NCBI RefSeq assembly: GCF_900114265.1
Contig: NZ_FPKV01000001.1
Coordinates: forward strand, 62,001-126,000
From: Flaviramulus basaltis
GTDB taxonomy: Bacteria > Bacteroidota > Bacteroidia > Flavobacteriales > Flavobacteriaceae
Length of the DNA stretch: 64,000 bases
Direction of reading: 5' to 3'
Both the position numbers and the translations under genes were made by a program. The notes below the pieces were generated by a model. The model made no database searches, was not told the origin of the DNA, and saw nothing but the letters and a program-made list of their open reading frames with translations. Positions 38,488-48,662 of the stretch are shown here, piece after piece (the stretch's first letter is position 1; each line of letters opens with the position of its first letter).

Positions 38488-41229
38488 TTATATTTTTAAG
38501 GAAAAATGTCCTTTATAAACTTCGCCATTAGGTAATTTAAAAAAATACCAATAATCATCTGGGGTTAAAAGAGTTCCATTGAATGTGCCATTCCAGCCAG
38601 AAGATGTTAGCGGGTTAAATGATTTTAAAAGTTTTCCATATCTATCATAAATTTCTACATGAATAATTTCTAAAATAAACTTGTTAGGATCTAGCCCATA
38701 TACATTCCAATTATCATTTGTTCCATCATTATTTGGAGTAAAATACTTTGGAAATCCAAAAATATAAAAGCTTTCTGATATGGTTTCACAGCTATTAATA
38801 TCTTTTATAAAAACTTGATGATATCCTTCAGGAATATTTAAAATAGTATTACTCTCTTGATATACCCCATTAATATCATCTAGAGCAAAAAGAAACTTTT
38901 CTTCAGAATTTATAAGAACAGTAATGCTATGTCCATCAATTATTATATCTTGAATATCTGGTATTTGATTCTGTTTTACCGTAATAGTAATACTATCTTC
39001 ACAATTTAAAGATTCATCATATATGTTAACCTCATAAATACCGGACTCATTTACAAAAATTTCATTAGTAGTTTCAGAAGTACTCCATATATATTTATAA
39101 TCTCCAATTAAATTAGTATCTAATCCCGTGTTAATATTAATTGGGAAATCTGATTTACATATATTGATAGATTGATCATTTAATTGTGGGAAAGATTTAA
39201 CATTTAGCTTTAACTCACCATCACCATAACAAGCATTATCACTTTCAGCTCTAATAAACAAACCTTTACTGCTTGAAGTATAAATATTTGGTAATGCATT
39301 TACACCTATTGCAGCATCGCTTTCACTTTCATAAAATGTTATAGAAACATTGGAAGGTAAACTTAATTGTGCAGCTATTCTACTTCCTTCAGATTCTAAA
39401 TCAAAATCTGCAAAGTTATCATTATCAAAATCACAATTAGACAACTCATGTTTACCAATATCTACTGGCTGCGTGGTTTTTAACCTAATTGTAGCCATAT
39501 TATAACATTCGGTATTGGCTTTGTAAACTTTAGCATATAATAATTCATCTTGTGTTTGATTAGTATATACATAATTAAGCGCATTAATATTCAACGTATC
39601 ATTTGTAGCATCAATAACTGATTGATAATAATAAACTTGAATAGCATCATTAGTATTTAAACTTATAGGGGCGTTAGCTTGCTCTAAATTAAAAGTAGTT
39701 ATACCATCATTAGAATCATCATCATAAGAATCACATTGAACTAAGTCATAAATATCACTTAAAACATTTGGCGAATCTGATATAATTACTTGCTTTATTA
39801 ATGGATCATATTGTACACCATTTAATGACATTGTTAAATTAACTGAATAGACTCCTATAGTATTAAAAACGTGATATGGTTCTTCTTCTGTAGAAGTTTG
39901 CCCATCTCCAAAATCCCAAACTACACTATCATAAGGTTCTTCTGAAGTAATAAAAAAATGGGTTTGATCTCCTAAACAAGTATATTCATAATCAAATGTA
40001 TAAAGAAAAATAGACTGCACAAATGGCGGCAATCCTAACTTAGCTGCTCTTCCTCCAAGATAAATGGAGTTTTCTGAATAATTACAAGAAACCCCAATAT
40101 TATTAGGCTTTTTAATTACAGAAATATCTAAACCAGTTGAAAAAACTTTGTATCCAGATCTATATATCTTTCCATCAATTGCTAGTTGCAAAGCACCAGC
40201 GATATTTTGTGAAGAAATGATAGTTTGTCTTGAATTTATGATATTATAATTTTCAAGATTGTATTGATATAATTGTCCATTTAAAAATGTATCTGTTTCA
40301 TCGAAGGTACTATTAGTAACATATAAAAGTTTCGAATTTGGAGAAAATTCTAAACCATAAGGGTAAGCCCCTGATAAAAGTTCTAATTGATTTGAAACAA
40401 TTCCATTTGAATTATTATAATCATATAATAATACTTTCCCAGATTTCTTTCTTCCTGTTCTTGGCCCTCCAATAGAAGTTGAACTATGTGCTATAGCAAT
40501 TTTTTTTCCATTTGGAGATACTTTTAAATATCCTATTGCTGATACATTTGCCCCTTCATCATTTATAATAGGTTGCACCATTTGTTGAACAGTAGAAATT
40601 ATTGGATTTGAATTAACACCGTTAAAATCAACTAAAAAGGAAAAAAACCTATTCCTAAAATTGGTAATAACCCATATTGAGCTACCATTACTATGTGTTA
40701 CAGCAGTTATTTTTTCTGAAGATTTATATTTGTTTTCTGTAGAATCATTAGGATTATAAGTTATTAAGTGAAAATTTTTTACATTATCGACAACATCGCC
40801 AAATCCATTATTTAATGCCAAATCTACTTCAGAATAATTAACACCATTAATTACAGGAATATCTTTTAAAAAATAACTAGGTTGATCAATAGTGAAAATA
40901 TAAAATCTGGTTTTGCTGCCTGGTTTTGGAATAATTAATGCAGATTCTGTACTTGAGCTGTGTCCTAATAAACCACTTCCATTTGGCATGATTTCATGGC
41001 GCCTATCCCAAACTGTTACACCATCAGTATAAAACAACAAATTACCATTTGGATCGGAAATAGAAGCACAACCTTCGCTAGTAACTAACTTTCCATCTAA
41101 AAGTGGTAATGGATTCCCAGAATTAAAGTTAAGTCCCGCAAAATCACCAAAATACCAATTTGCGGCTTCTTTTTGGGAAAATACAAAACTAAAACTCAAT
41201 ATTAATAAAATGCTAAAAGTTAGTTTCAA
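38488..41229 (-). CDS. Type IX secretion cargo protein with type B sorting domain
   Basis: A 913-residue secreted protein. It has a signal peptide (MKLTFSILLILSFSFVFSQ), then a beta-propeller-like N-terminal region of about 400 residues (ANWYFGDFAGLNFNSGNPLP; SPNGKKIAIAHSS; LEFSPNSKLLYVTNS). A PKD domain lies around 415-485 (VVWDFGDGQTSTEEEPYHVF). Several Ig-like stretches follow, and a C-terminal type B sorting domain covers about 823-913 (FPKYFTPNNDGTNDNW ... IYDRYGKLLKSF ... GEVYKGHFSLKI). The sorting domain directs export through the gliding/type IX machinery to the cell surface. Adhesion or scaffold function is likely; no catalytic site is visible. It is convergent with locus 1 and divergent from locus 2. 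Confidence 0.92.
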   Translation of the reverse strand: MKLTFSILLILSFSFVFSQKEAANWYFGDFAGLNFNSGNPLPLLDGKLVTSEGCASISDPNGNLLFYTDGVTVWDRRHEIMPNGSGLLGHSSSTESALIIPKPGSKTRFYIFTIDQPSYFLKDIPVINGVNYSEVDLALNNGFGDVVDNVKNFHLITYNPNDSTENKYKSSEKITAVTHSNGSSIWVITNFRNRFFSFLVDFNGVNSNPIISTVQQMVQPIINDEGANVSAIGYLKVSPNGKKIAIAHSSTSIGGPRTGRKKSGKVLLYDYNNSNGIVSNQLELLSGAYPYGLEFSPNSKLLYVTNSTFDETDTFLNGQLYQYNLENYNIINSRQTIISSQNIAGALQLAIDGKIYRSGYKVFSTGLDISVIKKPNNIGVSCNYSENSIYLGGRAAKLGLPPFVQSIFLYTFDYEYTCLGDQTHFFITSEEPYDSVVWDFGDGQTSTEEEPYHVFNTIGVYSVNLTMSLNGVQYDPLIKQVIISDSPNVLSDIYDLVQCDSYDDDSNDGITTFNLEQANAPISLNTNDAIQVYYYQSVIDATNDTLNINALNYVYTNQTQDELLYAKVYKANTECYNMATIRLKTTQPVDIGKHELSNCDFDNDNFADFDLESEGSRIAAQLSLPSNVSITFYESESDAAIGVNALPNIYTSSSKGLFIRAESDNACYGDGELKLNVKSFPQLNDQSINICKSDFPININTGLDTNLIGDYKYIWSTSETTNEIFVNESGIYEVNIYDESLNCEDSITITVKQNQIPDIQDIIIDGHSITVLINSEEKFLFALDDINGVYQESNTILNIPEGYHQVFIKDINSCETISESFYIFGFPKYFTPNNDGTNDNWNVYGLDPNKFILEIIHVEIYDRYGKLLKSFNPLTSSGWNGTFNGTLLTPDDYWYFFKLPNGEVYKGHFSLKI

Positions 41230-41392
41230 TAGTTTTATTTAGGGTTAAAATTATATTAATTTCTAAATTAAGAAAAAAATATTCTGTATTTAGAATTATT
41301 ATTAAAAAACTCACATTTCTAATAATAATTAATAATTTTTACCTTATTCTTAACAAAAATTCCAAATTGACTTAAATTTTAACGCATTTTTG

Positions 41393-41423
41393 TTGTTTTA
41401 TTAACTATTTATTAAGATTTTTG
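41393..41423 (+). promoter_or_regulatory. Promoter for susC locus 2
   Basis: TTG (41393-41395), a 20-base spacer, then GATTTTTG (41416-41423), identical in layout and nearly in sequence to the promoter of locus 1. The predicted leader to ATG 41451 is about 20 bases and contains the shared GTTGACTAATTCAAATAATT. Confidence 0.6.
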
Positions 41424-41771
41424 ACGTTGACTAATTCAAATAATTATAATATGAAAACAAAGTTTAGTGGAATACTAACGCTATTTCTAGCGTTTGTAGT
41501 GCAATTAACATTTGCTCAAGAAAAGACAATTTCAGGTATAGTCTCAGATAATTCTGGATTACCATTACCTGGAGCAACTGTTTTAATTAAAGGTACTAAA
41601 ACAGGTACTTCCTCAGATTTCGATGGTAAATACTCAATTAAAGCTAATCAGGGTGCTACTCTGGTTTTTAGTTTTGTAGGATATACAACCTTTGAAGCTG
41701 TTGTTGGTACTTCTAACACAATTAACGCAACATTAGAAGACAGTGCTGAATCACTAGAAGAAGTGTTAATT
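41393..41771 (+). repeat. Duplicated promoter/leader/N-terminal cassette, copy 2
   Basis: Counterpart of 32802-33180. It covers promoter, leader, signal peptide and carboxypeptidase-like domain of susC 2. The boundary falls at SLEEV, the hinge just before the plug, after which the two proteins differ strongly. Confidence 0.75.
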
Positions 41772-44714
41772 GTTGGTTATGGTACATCAACAAAACAATC
41801 ATTTGCTGGTAGTGCAAAAACTGTAAAAAGTGAAGATTTAGAAATAAAGAATGTTTCAAATATTTCTCAAGCACTTGCTGGAGAAGTTGCTGGTGTTACA
41901 GTAATTAACACTTCTGGTCAACCAGGTACAGAATCAACAATAAGAATAAGAGGTTATGGCTCTGTTAATGGAAGTAGAGACCCTCTATACGTTGTAGATG
42001 GTGTTCCTTATAGCGGTAGTTTAAATGCTATTAACCCTGCAGATATTAAAAGCACAACTGTTTTAAAAGATGCAACTGCAACAGCTATTTATGGTTCAAG
42101 AGGGGCAAATGGTGTTGTTTTAATTACCACTAAAACAGGTTCTTCTTCAGATTCATATATTGAGATAGATGTTAAAACAGGTATAAACACACAAATAATA
42201 CCTCGTTATGATGTTATCACATCTCCAGAAGAATATATTGGATATGCATGGGAAGGTTTATATAACAGAGGTGTGATTAATGGAGAAGCTGACCCTGCTG
42301 GTTATGCTAATTCAAACTTTTTTGGTCCTGGTTATTTAGATCCTGGTTATAATATGTGGAATGTTAATAACCCTAGTGAATTAATAGATCCTGCAACTCA
42401 TATGGTGCGTCCTGGAGTAACTAGAAGATATACACCAGAATTATATTCAGATGCTGCTTTTGATTCTGCTTTTCGTAATGAAGGAAGTTTACGTATGGGT
42501 GGAGGAGATGAGAAATCAACTTATTTCTTTTCTTTAGGTTACTTAAATGATGATGGTTACGCTATCAATACTGGGTACGATCGTTATACGACTCGTTTAA
42601 ATCTTAATTCAGATATTAAAGAATGGTTAAACATTGGAGCTAATCTTGGTTACGCTTATTCTGAAAGTAGAAACAATGGACAAACTGCAGGTTCAGAAAA
42701 CGTTTTTGAATTTGCAGATAAAACAGCACCTATTTTTCCAGTATTTTTAAGAGACAATAATTATCAATTAATAGAAGACCCTATTTACGGCGGTAATATT
42801 TATGATTTTGGTAATATCTCTGGTTTTCGTGCTCGTAATCAATCGGATGGTTTAAATCCAATTGCAACCGCTTTATATGACCGTGTTGGTTATAAGAGAC
42901 ATGAGGTAAATGGTAATTTTTCTATGAATATTAAATTCACAGATGAATTAACTTTTGAAACGCGTTTCGGTACTCAATATTCTATTGAGAGATATAAAAG
43001 TTATTCTAACCCATTTTATGGTGGAGGTTCTACAGGAGATAATCCAGGTAGCTTATTCGCAAGAGATAGAGAGCGTTGGGGTACAAACTTTTTACAATTA
43101 TTACGCTACAAAAATCAATTTGGTGATCACTCACTTGAAGTATTAGCGGCTCATGAGAATAATGAATATACTTTTAAAGAATCTGCTCAAAGTAAAGCAT
43201 TAGTAGTTGTTGACGGTTTATTAGAATTAGATAACTTTTTATTTAATTTAAGCCCTCCAAGTGGTTTTTCTGAAGGTAGTAGTATAGAATCATACTTTTC
43301 TCAAGTAAATTATGATTTAAAAGACAAGTACTACTTTACAGGTTCGATTCGTACAGATGGATCTTCAAGATTTATTAATGACAAATGGGGTGTCTTTGGT
43401 TCTGTTGGTGCTGCTTGGGTAGCTTCAAACGAAGATTTCTTACAAAGCGATTTATTTACGTTTTTAAAACTTAAAGCATCTTACGGTATAACTGGAGATC
43501 AAGCTGGTATCGATTATTATGATGGATATGACACATACAATACGTCTCTTTTAGGAGGTATTGCAATTTCTCCAAACACTAATGGTAATCCAGATTTAAC
43601 TTGGGAGACATCTAAAATGTTTCAAGTTGGAGTTGAATTTAGTTTAGGATCTTTCTTAGATGGTTCTATCGATTATTATAAAAAATTAACAGATAACCTT
43701 GTTTTTGATCGTAGAGTTGGTCCTTCTCAAGGTATTGCTATTCTTACAGTTAATGATGGAGAATTAACAAATCAAGGTATCGAATTTGATTTAACTGGTC
43801 ATTTAATTAATAAAGGTGACTTTAAATTAGACTTAACTGTAAATGGTGAAATACTAGATAATGAGATAAGCGTTATGCCTATTGACCCAGCTACTGGTGA
43901 GCAAAAATATTTAGACAACTCAAATGGTAGCTTCGGTTATTCTGTAGGTCGTTCTATTTTTGATTTTTATATCAGAGAATGGGCCGGAGTTAATCCTGCT
44001 GATGGTAGCCCTATGTGGTATCAATACTATGATGACAAAAACAATAATGATATTGCAGATGCAGATGAAACAGCTTTTGAAATACTAGAAAATGGTTTAA
44101 ACACAAACCAAACAGGCTCTATTGTAGAATATACTCAAAGAGTTTCTGATGCTAATATAAAAAAGACAACCACTCAAACTTACGCTAACGCAACTCAAGT
44201 GTACGTAAATAAAAGTGCTATTCCAGATTTACGTGGAGCTATTAGATTAGGAGGTACTTTAAAAAACTGGAATTTCTCAACACAATTTACCTATAGTATA
44301 GGTGGTTGGGCATATGATGCTCAATATGCCGAGTTAATGAGTGATCGTTTTGGCGCATTAGGTAATAACTTCCATACTGATATTGCTGATAGATGGATGC
44401 AACCAGGAGATGTTACTAATGTACCTAGATTATCTGATGGTATAGACCAAACATCTACATCTGCCTCTACTCGTTTTTTAACTAAAACAGATTATATCGC
44501 TTTAAACAATGCTACAATAGGTTATACTTTACCAGAAAAATTCTTAAAAAACACTGGTATTAGTTTAATTAATATTTGGGCATCTGGTGATAATTTATTT
44601 GTAAAAACGGCTAGAGATGGATTTAATCCAACTACTAGTGAAAGTGGTAATTCAGGTCGTAGATTATATGCACCATTATCTACGTTCACTTTAGGTGTTA
44701 GAGTTAAATTTTAA
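41451..44714 (+). CDS. SusC/RagA family TonB-dependent outer-membrane transporter (locus 2)
   Basis: A 1087-residue SusC-type importer; the ATG at 41451 was chosen over the in-frame TTG at 41421 because it gives the same signal peptide as its paralogue. Regulatory-like domain (VSDNSGLPLPGATVLIKGTK) and plug with SLEEVLIVGYGTSTKQSFAG are present. The SusC signature is TTVLKDATATAIYGSRGANG, and the barrel ends in Phe (FTLGVRVKF). Beyond the first 107 residues it is only distantly similar to the locus 1 protein, which implies a different substrate. It is followed after 12 bases by its SusD partner. Confidence 0.96.
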   Translation: MKTKFSGILTLFLAFVVQLTFAQEKTISGIVSDNSGLPLPGATVLIKGTKTGTSSDFDGKYSIKANQGATLVFSFVGYTTFEAVVGTSNTINATLEDSAESLEEVLIVGYGTSTKQSFAGSAKTVKSEDLEIKNVSNISQALAGEVAGVTVINTSGQPGTESTIRIRGYGSVNGSRDPLYVVDGVPYSGSLNAINPADIKSTTVLKDATATAIYGSRGANGVVLITTKTGSSSDSYIEIDVKTGINTQIIPRYDVITSPEEYIGYAWEGLYNRGVINGEADPAGYANSNFFGPGYLDPGYNMWNVNNPSELIDPATHMVRPGVTRRYTPELYSDAAFDSAFRNEGSLRMGGGDEKSTYFFSLGYLNDDGYAINTGYDRYTTRLNLNSDIKEWLNIGANLGYAYSESRNNGQTAGSENVFEFADKTAPIFPVFLRDNNYQLIEDPIYGGNIYDFGNISGFRARNQSDGLNPIATALYDRVGYKRHEVNGNFSMNIKFTDELTFETRFGTQYSIERYKSYSNPFYGGGSTGDNPGSLFARDRERWGTNFLQLLRYKNQFGDHSLEVLAAHENNEYTFKESAQSKALVVVDGLLELDNFLFNLSPPSGFSEGSSIESYFSQVNYDLKDKYYFTGSIRTDGSSRFINDKWGVFGSVGAAWVASNEDFLQSDLFTFLKLKASYGITGDQAGIDYYDGYDTYNTSLLGGIAISPNTNGNPDLTWETSKMFQVGVEFSLGSFLDGSIDYYKKLTDNLVFDRRVGPSQGIAILTVNDGELTNQGIEFDLTGHLINKGDFKLDLTVNGEILDNEISVMPIDPATGEQKYLDNSNGSFGYSVGRSIFDFYIREWAGVNPADGSPMWYQYYDDKNNNDIADADETAFEILENGLNTNQTGSIVEYTQRVSDANIKKTTTQTYANATQVYVNKSAIPDLRGAIRLGGTLKNWNFSTQFTYSIGGWAYDAQYAELMSDRFGALGNNFHTDIADRWMQPGDVTNVPRLSDGIDQTSTSASTRFLTKTDYIALNNATIGYTLPEKFLKNTGISLINIWASGDNLFVKTARDGFNPTTSESGNSGRRLYAPLSTFTLGVRVKF

Positions 44715-44726
44715 AAAAAAAAGAAA

Positions 44727-46214
44727 ATGAAAAAATTAATTAAATTAACATTAGTTACAGCTACCTTAATGCTAGCATATAGCTGTAGCGAAGATTATTT
44801 GGTAAAAGAACCTTCAGAGTTTATTACCACAGATCAAATAGCTGAAGCAGCTTCAAAAAACCCTGATGTAATTAGGGGTACCATGACTGGTATTTATGCC
44901 TTAATGTTTGAAACAGGTACTGGAGGAACAACAAATCATGACGATTTTGGTCAGAAAGGATATGATATTTATTCAGATATGATGTCTAGCGATATGGCTC
45001 TTTCTGTAAGTACTTATGGTTGGTATCGTGCTGAAATAACTGAATATCAAGCTGCATTAGATTTTACACGCACACGTAATTACATGGTATGGCGTTATTA
45101 TTACAGAATTATTAGATCTGCTAATACAGTAATTGATGCCTTAGGAGGTAACGATGCTATTCCAGAAAATGATGAAAATAAATATATTTTAGGTCAAGCT
45201 AAGACCATGAGAGCACACTCTTATTTTTACTTAGCTCAATTTTTTCAAAAAACTTATAATCCTTCAGAAGAAATTTTACCTCTATATGATGATTTATTAG
45301 ATCAAAATGGACCAAAGGTAGCTGCGTCTGAAATTTATGCACTTATTGAAAGTGATTTATTATCTGCTATTTCTTTATTGAACGGTTATACAAGAACTGC
45401 TAAAGTAGAAGTAAACCAAAATATTGCTAAAGGAGTATTAGCTTATGTTTATGGAGCTATGGGAGGAAAAGACCTAGATGTTAAAACACTTACTGGACAA
45501 ATTATTAATTCTGGTGAATTTACTTTAATGAATGATACAGAAGTTTTAGGTGGTTTTAATGATGTAAACACTCCTGGTTGGATGTGGGGTGCAGATATAA
45601 CTATCGACTCTGGATTAGATTTAGTTTCATGGTGGGGACAAGTGGACTATTACTCATATAGTTATGCTGCTTATGGTGATTATAAAGTAATTGATTCGGA
45701 TCTTTTTGCTACAATTCCAGCAGATGATGTTAGAAAAGGTCAATTTTACAATAACCCAGCCGATGCCCGTCATTTAATGCCTTTATTCAAATTTTATGAT
45801 GCAAGTCGTGTAGCTTATGGAGCAAGTACTTCTGTTGTTGCAGATTACATATATATGAGAGTTGCCGAGATGTATTTATTAAATGCAGAATCTTCTGCTA
45901 AATCAGGTGATGAGCCAGGAGCTAGAACAAGTTTAAAATTCTTATTAAATCAAAGAATTCCTGATGCATCTTATGTAGATGCATTGTCTGGTCAAGCTTT
46001 ATTAGATGAAATTAGTCTTCAAACTAGAATAGAATTATGGGGTGAAGGTAAAAGTTATTTAGCAATGAAAAGATTTAAAGACACAAGAACTCGTGGAGAT
46101 AATCACTTGTCTTTCGTAGGTCAACCTATTTCTTATGATGATGAAAAAATGACTTTTGAAATTCCTGAATCTGAAATTCAAAATAACCCTTTTGTTAGTA
46201 GTCAAAATAACTAA
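44727..46214 (+). CDS. SusD/RagB family nutrient-binding lipoprotein (locus 2)
   Basis: A 495-residue classical SusD-type surface lipoprotein. The signal ends at Cys20 (MLAYSC) followed by SEDY. The N-terminal helical region (KYILGQAKTMRAHSYFYLAQ) and C-terminal region (YIYMRVAEMYLLNAESSAKS, then RIELWGEGKSYLAMKRF) are the standard SusD repeats. It differs in subfamily from the SusD of locus 1, consistent with a different ligand. Together with susC 2 and the small lipoprotein it forms a three-gene unit. Confidence 0.95.
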   Translation: MKKLIKLTLVTATLMLAYSCSEDYLVKEPSEFITTDQIAEAASKNPDVIRGTMTGIYALMFETGTGGTTNHDDFGQKGYDIYSDMMSSDMALSVSTYGWYRAEITEYQAALDFTRTRNYMVWRYYYRIIRSANTVIDALGGNDAIPENDENKYILGQAKTMRAHSYFYLAQFFQKTYNPSEEILPLYDDLLDQNGPKVAASEIYALIESDLLSAISLLNGYTRTAKVEVNQNIAKGVLAYVYGAMGGKDLDVKTLTGQIINSGEFTLMNDTEVLGGFNDVNTPGWMWGADITIDSGLDLVSWWGQVDYYSYSYAAYGDYKVIDSDLFATIPADDVRKGQFYNNPADARHLMPLFKFYDASRVAYGASTSVVADYIYMRVAEMYLLNAESSAKSGDEPGARTSLKFLLNQRIPDASYVDALSGQALLDEISLQTRIELWGEGKSYLAMKRFKDTRTRGDNHLSFVGQPISYDDEKMTFEIPESEIQNNPFVSSQNN

Positions 46215-46256
46215 TATTTAGTTATGGATTTAATAACTAAATTAAAACTAAAATTT

Positions 46257-46985
46257 ATGAAAAAAATAGCATATATATTTTTGATATTATTATCAACTGT
46301 AGGTTTTTTACAAAGCTGTGAAGACACTTATTTACCACCTCCATTAGAATATGTTACATTTGGTGATGCAGTATATTCAACAGGTGTTGATATAGGTGGT
46401 TCAACTACTCTTGAAATACCTGTTTACACAGGTAATATAACTTCTGCTGATAGATCTTTCAACGTCATTGTAGATGATTCTAATGCGGCTCCAGGTTCTT
46501 TTTCTGTACCATCTTCTGTAACAGTACCAGGTGGTACTAATGAAGGTACTCTAGCAGTTAACTTATCTGATGTTGATTTAGGAATTGGAGTTAATAGACT
46601 TAATATTACCTTTGAAAACGGAGCAGAATTCTCTAATGGTCCAGCAGCTACAGTAGAATACATACAAAACTGTAATGAAATAATTGCTACTTTAGATTTT
46701 GCTTTCGATTACTATTCAAGTGAAACTGGCTGGTACATAACTGATGCATTAGATGGTGTGGTTGCTTCAAAATCAGGTTATGCTGATGGTCAAGGATCTG
46801 CTTCTGAAAGCATTACACTTTGTGCAGGAAGAGATTACACATTATACGTTACCGATGTTTATGGTGATGGTATGAATGATGGCACTAATCTTGGTTCTTA
46901 TACTTTAACTATTGATGGTACTGTAAAAGCTACTGGTGGTGGAAATTTTGGAGCTAGTGAAGCGAGTGCTTTTGATACAAATTAA
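46257..46985 (+). CDS. Small surface lipoprotein of SusCD locus 2
   Basis: A 242-residue lipoprotein. I start it at ATG 46257, giving the signal MKKIAYIFLILLSTVGFLQS with Cys21 followed by ED; the in-frame ATG at 46224 would add eleven residues before the signal. Residues 30-130 are beta-rich and Calx-beta/DUF-like (VNLSDVDLGIGVNRLNITFE). Residues 140-240 carry FDYYSSETGWYITDALDG and DVYGDGMNDGTNLGSYTLTI, a pattern seen in P-domain-like modules of secreted flavobacterial proteins. It takes the position of SusE/SusF-type accessory binding proteins. No enzyme is present in this locus. Confidence 0.82.
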   Translation: MKKIAYIFLILLSTVGFLQSCEDTYLPPPLEYVTFGDAVYSTGVDIGGSTTLEIPVYTGNITSADRSFNVIVDDSNAAPGSFSVPSSVTVPGGTNEGTLAVNLSDVDLGIGVNRLNITFENGAEFSNGPAATVEYIQNCNEIIATLDFAFDYYSSETGWYITDALDGVVASKSGYADGQGSASESITLCAGRDYTLYVTDVYGDGMNDGTNLGSYTLTIDGTVKATGGGNFGASEASAFDTN

Positions 46986-47010
46986 AATTTATTAAATTAA
47001 ATTGCTTGAA

Positions 47011-47040
47011 AAGAGACTGTGAATAACAGTCTCTTTTTTT
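47011..47040 (+). terminator. Intrinsic terminator of SusCD locus 2
   Basis: A perfect 10-base stem (47011-47020 with 47026-47035, loop GAATA) runs into seven T residues. It lies 26 bases after the lipoprotein stop. It also argues against an rlmB start at 47019, which would lie within this stem. Confidence 0.9.
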
Positions 47041-47054
47041 ATACCTTTAACCCA

Positions 47055-47789
47055 ATGGAAAATCAAACACAAATATTCGGTATTAGAGCTATAATAGAAG
47101 CTATAAATTCTAGCGAAACTATTGATAAAGTATTTCTTCAAAAGGGATTACATGGTGAATTGTTTAGTGAGTTAGAATCTTTATTAAATAGAAATTCAAT
47201 TAATAAATCTTATGTTCCTGTTGAAAAACTGAACAGACTAACAAAAGGTAACCATCAAGGAGCTGTAGCTCAAATTTCACCAATTGAGTTTCACGATATT
47301 GAAGAATTAGTAATGAATGTTATAGAGTCAGGTAAAGCACCTTTATTTTTATTACTTGATCAATTAAGTGATGTTAGAAATTTTGGTGCCATAATTCGTA
47401 CTGCTGAATGTACTGGTGTAAATGGTATTATTATACAGAAAAAAGGTGGAGCTCCTGTAAATGGAGATACTATTAAAACTAGTGCAGGTGCCGTTTTCAA
47501 AGTACCTATTTGTAAAGTAGATCACATAAAAGATGCGGTGTTTTTTATGCAGGCTTCTGGTATAAAAGTAATTGCTGCTACCGAAAAAACTAATGACACA
47601 TTATACGATGTTTCATTTTCTGAACCTTGTGCTATAATTATGGGATCAGAAGGTAGAGGTATAAATCCTTCTATTTTAAAAGTTGTTGATGCCAAAGCGA
47701 AGTTACCTTTACTTGGTGAGATTGAATCATTAAATGTATCTGTAGCTTGTGGTGCTTTTTTATATGAAGTATTAAGACAGCGTCGCTAA
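47055..47789 (+). CDS. rlmB: 23S rRNA 2'-O-ribose methyltransferase (TrmH/RlmB family)
   Basis: A 244-residue SPOUT methyltransferase that most likely methylates 23S rRNA at the RlmB site. I chose ATG at 47055 (MENQTQIFGIRAIIEAINSS), the family's normal start; the earlier in-frame GTG at 47019 falls in the terminator. The N-terminal substrate-binding domain is followed by the knot domain with LSDVRNFGAIIRTAECTGVN, IIMGSEGRGINPSIL and LPLLGEIESLNVSVACGAFL. Its stop overlaps the stop of the convergent rhomboid gene by 4 bases. Confidence 0.93.
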   Translation: MENQTQIFGIRAIIEAINSSETIDKVFLQKGLHGELFSELESLLNRNSINKSYVPVEKLNRLTKGNHQGAVAQISPIEFHDIEELVMNVIESGKAPLFLLLDQLSDVRNFGAIIRTAECTGVNGIIIQKKGGAPVNGDTIKTSAGAVFKVPICKVDHIKDAVFFMQASGIKVIAATEKTNDTLYDVSFSEPCAIIMGSEGRGINPSILKVVDAKAKLPLLGEIESLNVSVACGAFLYEVLRQRR

Positions 47790-48517
47790 TCTTTATTTTT
47801 TTTGTAAATATAATTTATAGTGTGTTGCTCCTGCTCTATTTCAGGTTCAGTTTCAATTGATTCTATAAAATTTCCATTTTCATCAAAATGTTTCAAAAAT
47901 GGATCATTGTCTTCATTATAATTTTCTTGTTCCCAAATATATTTCTTTGGTTTTGCTATTTCTTTTTTAAAAAATAATGCAAATAACAACCCTGTTATTA
48001 GACCAGACATGTGTCCTTCCCAGGAAATTCCTTTTTCAATAGGTAATGTATACCAAATCATACTTCCATATAAAAAAACTACTAAAAGCGATAAAGCTAT
48101 TAACCTATAATGCTTTGCAAAAACGCCTTTAAAAAAAGTAAAACTAACTAAAACATAAATTAAGCCACTTACACCAATATGATATGAAGGTCTACCAATA
48201 CACCATGTAAAAAATCCAGAAATCAAAATTCCAAAAATTATAACTCTCCAAGCAATATGGCGGTAGAAATAAAACAATGCCATTGATAGAACAAACAACG
48301 GAATCGTATTATGGTATATATGTTGAATATTTCCATGTATAAAAGGACTTAATAAAACACCTCTCAATCCCTTTAAGGTTTGTGGATATATCCCATATTT
48401 ACTAAAATTATATCCAAACCTAACTTCTACCCAAAATACAATCCATATGGTTAATACAAATAGTATTGGATATGCCACAACTCCTGTTGAGAATTTAAAA
48501 TGATCTGGTTTATTCAT
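47786..48517 (-). CDS. Rhomboid family intramembrane serine protease
   Basis: A 243-residue inner-membrane protease with about six transmembrane helices. Active-site elements: HGNIQHIYHN (61-70; oxyanion His/Asn region), the nucleophile Ser117 in IGVSGLIY, and the general base His169 in WEGHMSGLITG. A charged cytoplasmic tail of about 55 residues follows the last helix (KKEIAKPKKYIWEQENYNED). The substrate is unknown. It is convergent with rlmB and divergent from rarA. Confidence 0.93.
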   Translation of the reverse strand: MNKPDHFKFSTGVVAYPILFVLTIWIVFWVEVRFGYNFSKYGIYPQTLKGLRGVLLSPFIHGNIQHIYHNTIPLFVLSMALFYFYRHIAWRVIIFGILISGFFTWCIGRPSYHIGVSGLIYVLVSFTFFKGVFAKHYRLIALSLLVVFLYGSMIWYTLPIEKGISWEGHMSGLITGLLFALFFKKEIAKPKKYIWEQENYNEDNDPFLKHFDENGNFIESIETEPEIEQEQHTINYIYKKNKD

Positions 48518-48662
48518 TGTACTAAAGTTAGCAAATAGTTAACCAAATTTGGCTATAATGCTAAATTGACAGGTATTTACATAAGTGCAAGAAGCTAAAA
48601 CCAGTATTTTATTTTCTAAAGACACACCCAAAACTTAAAAAAATTGCTTTAATTTTACATTT

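Noticed and set aside
38486-38510. AAGGA/TCCTT hairpin between the esterase and the type IX cargo gene
   Set aside because: Only a 5-base stem, lying within the 3' coding end of the cargo gene; too weak to call a terminator.
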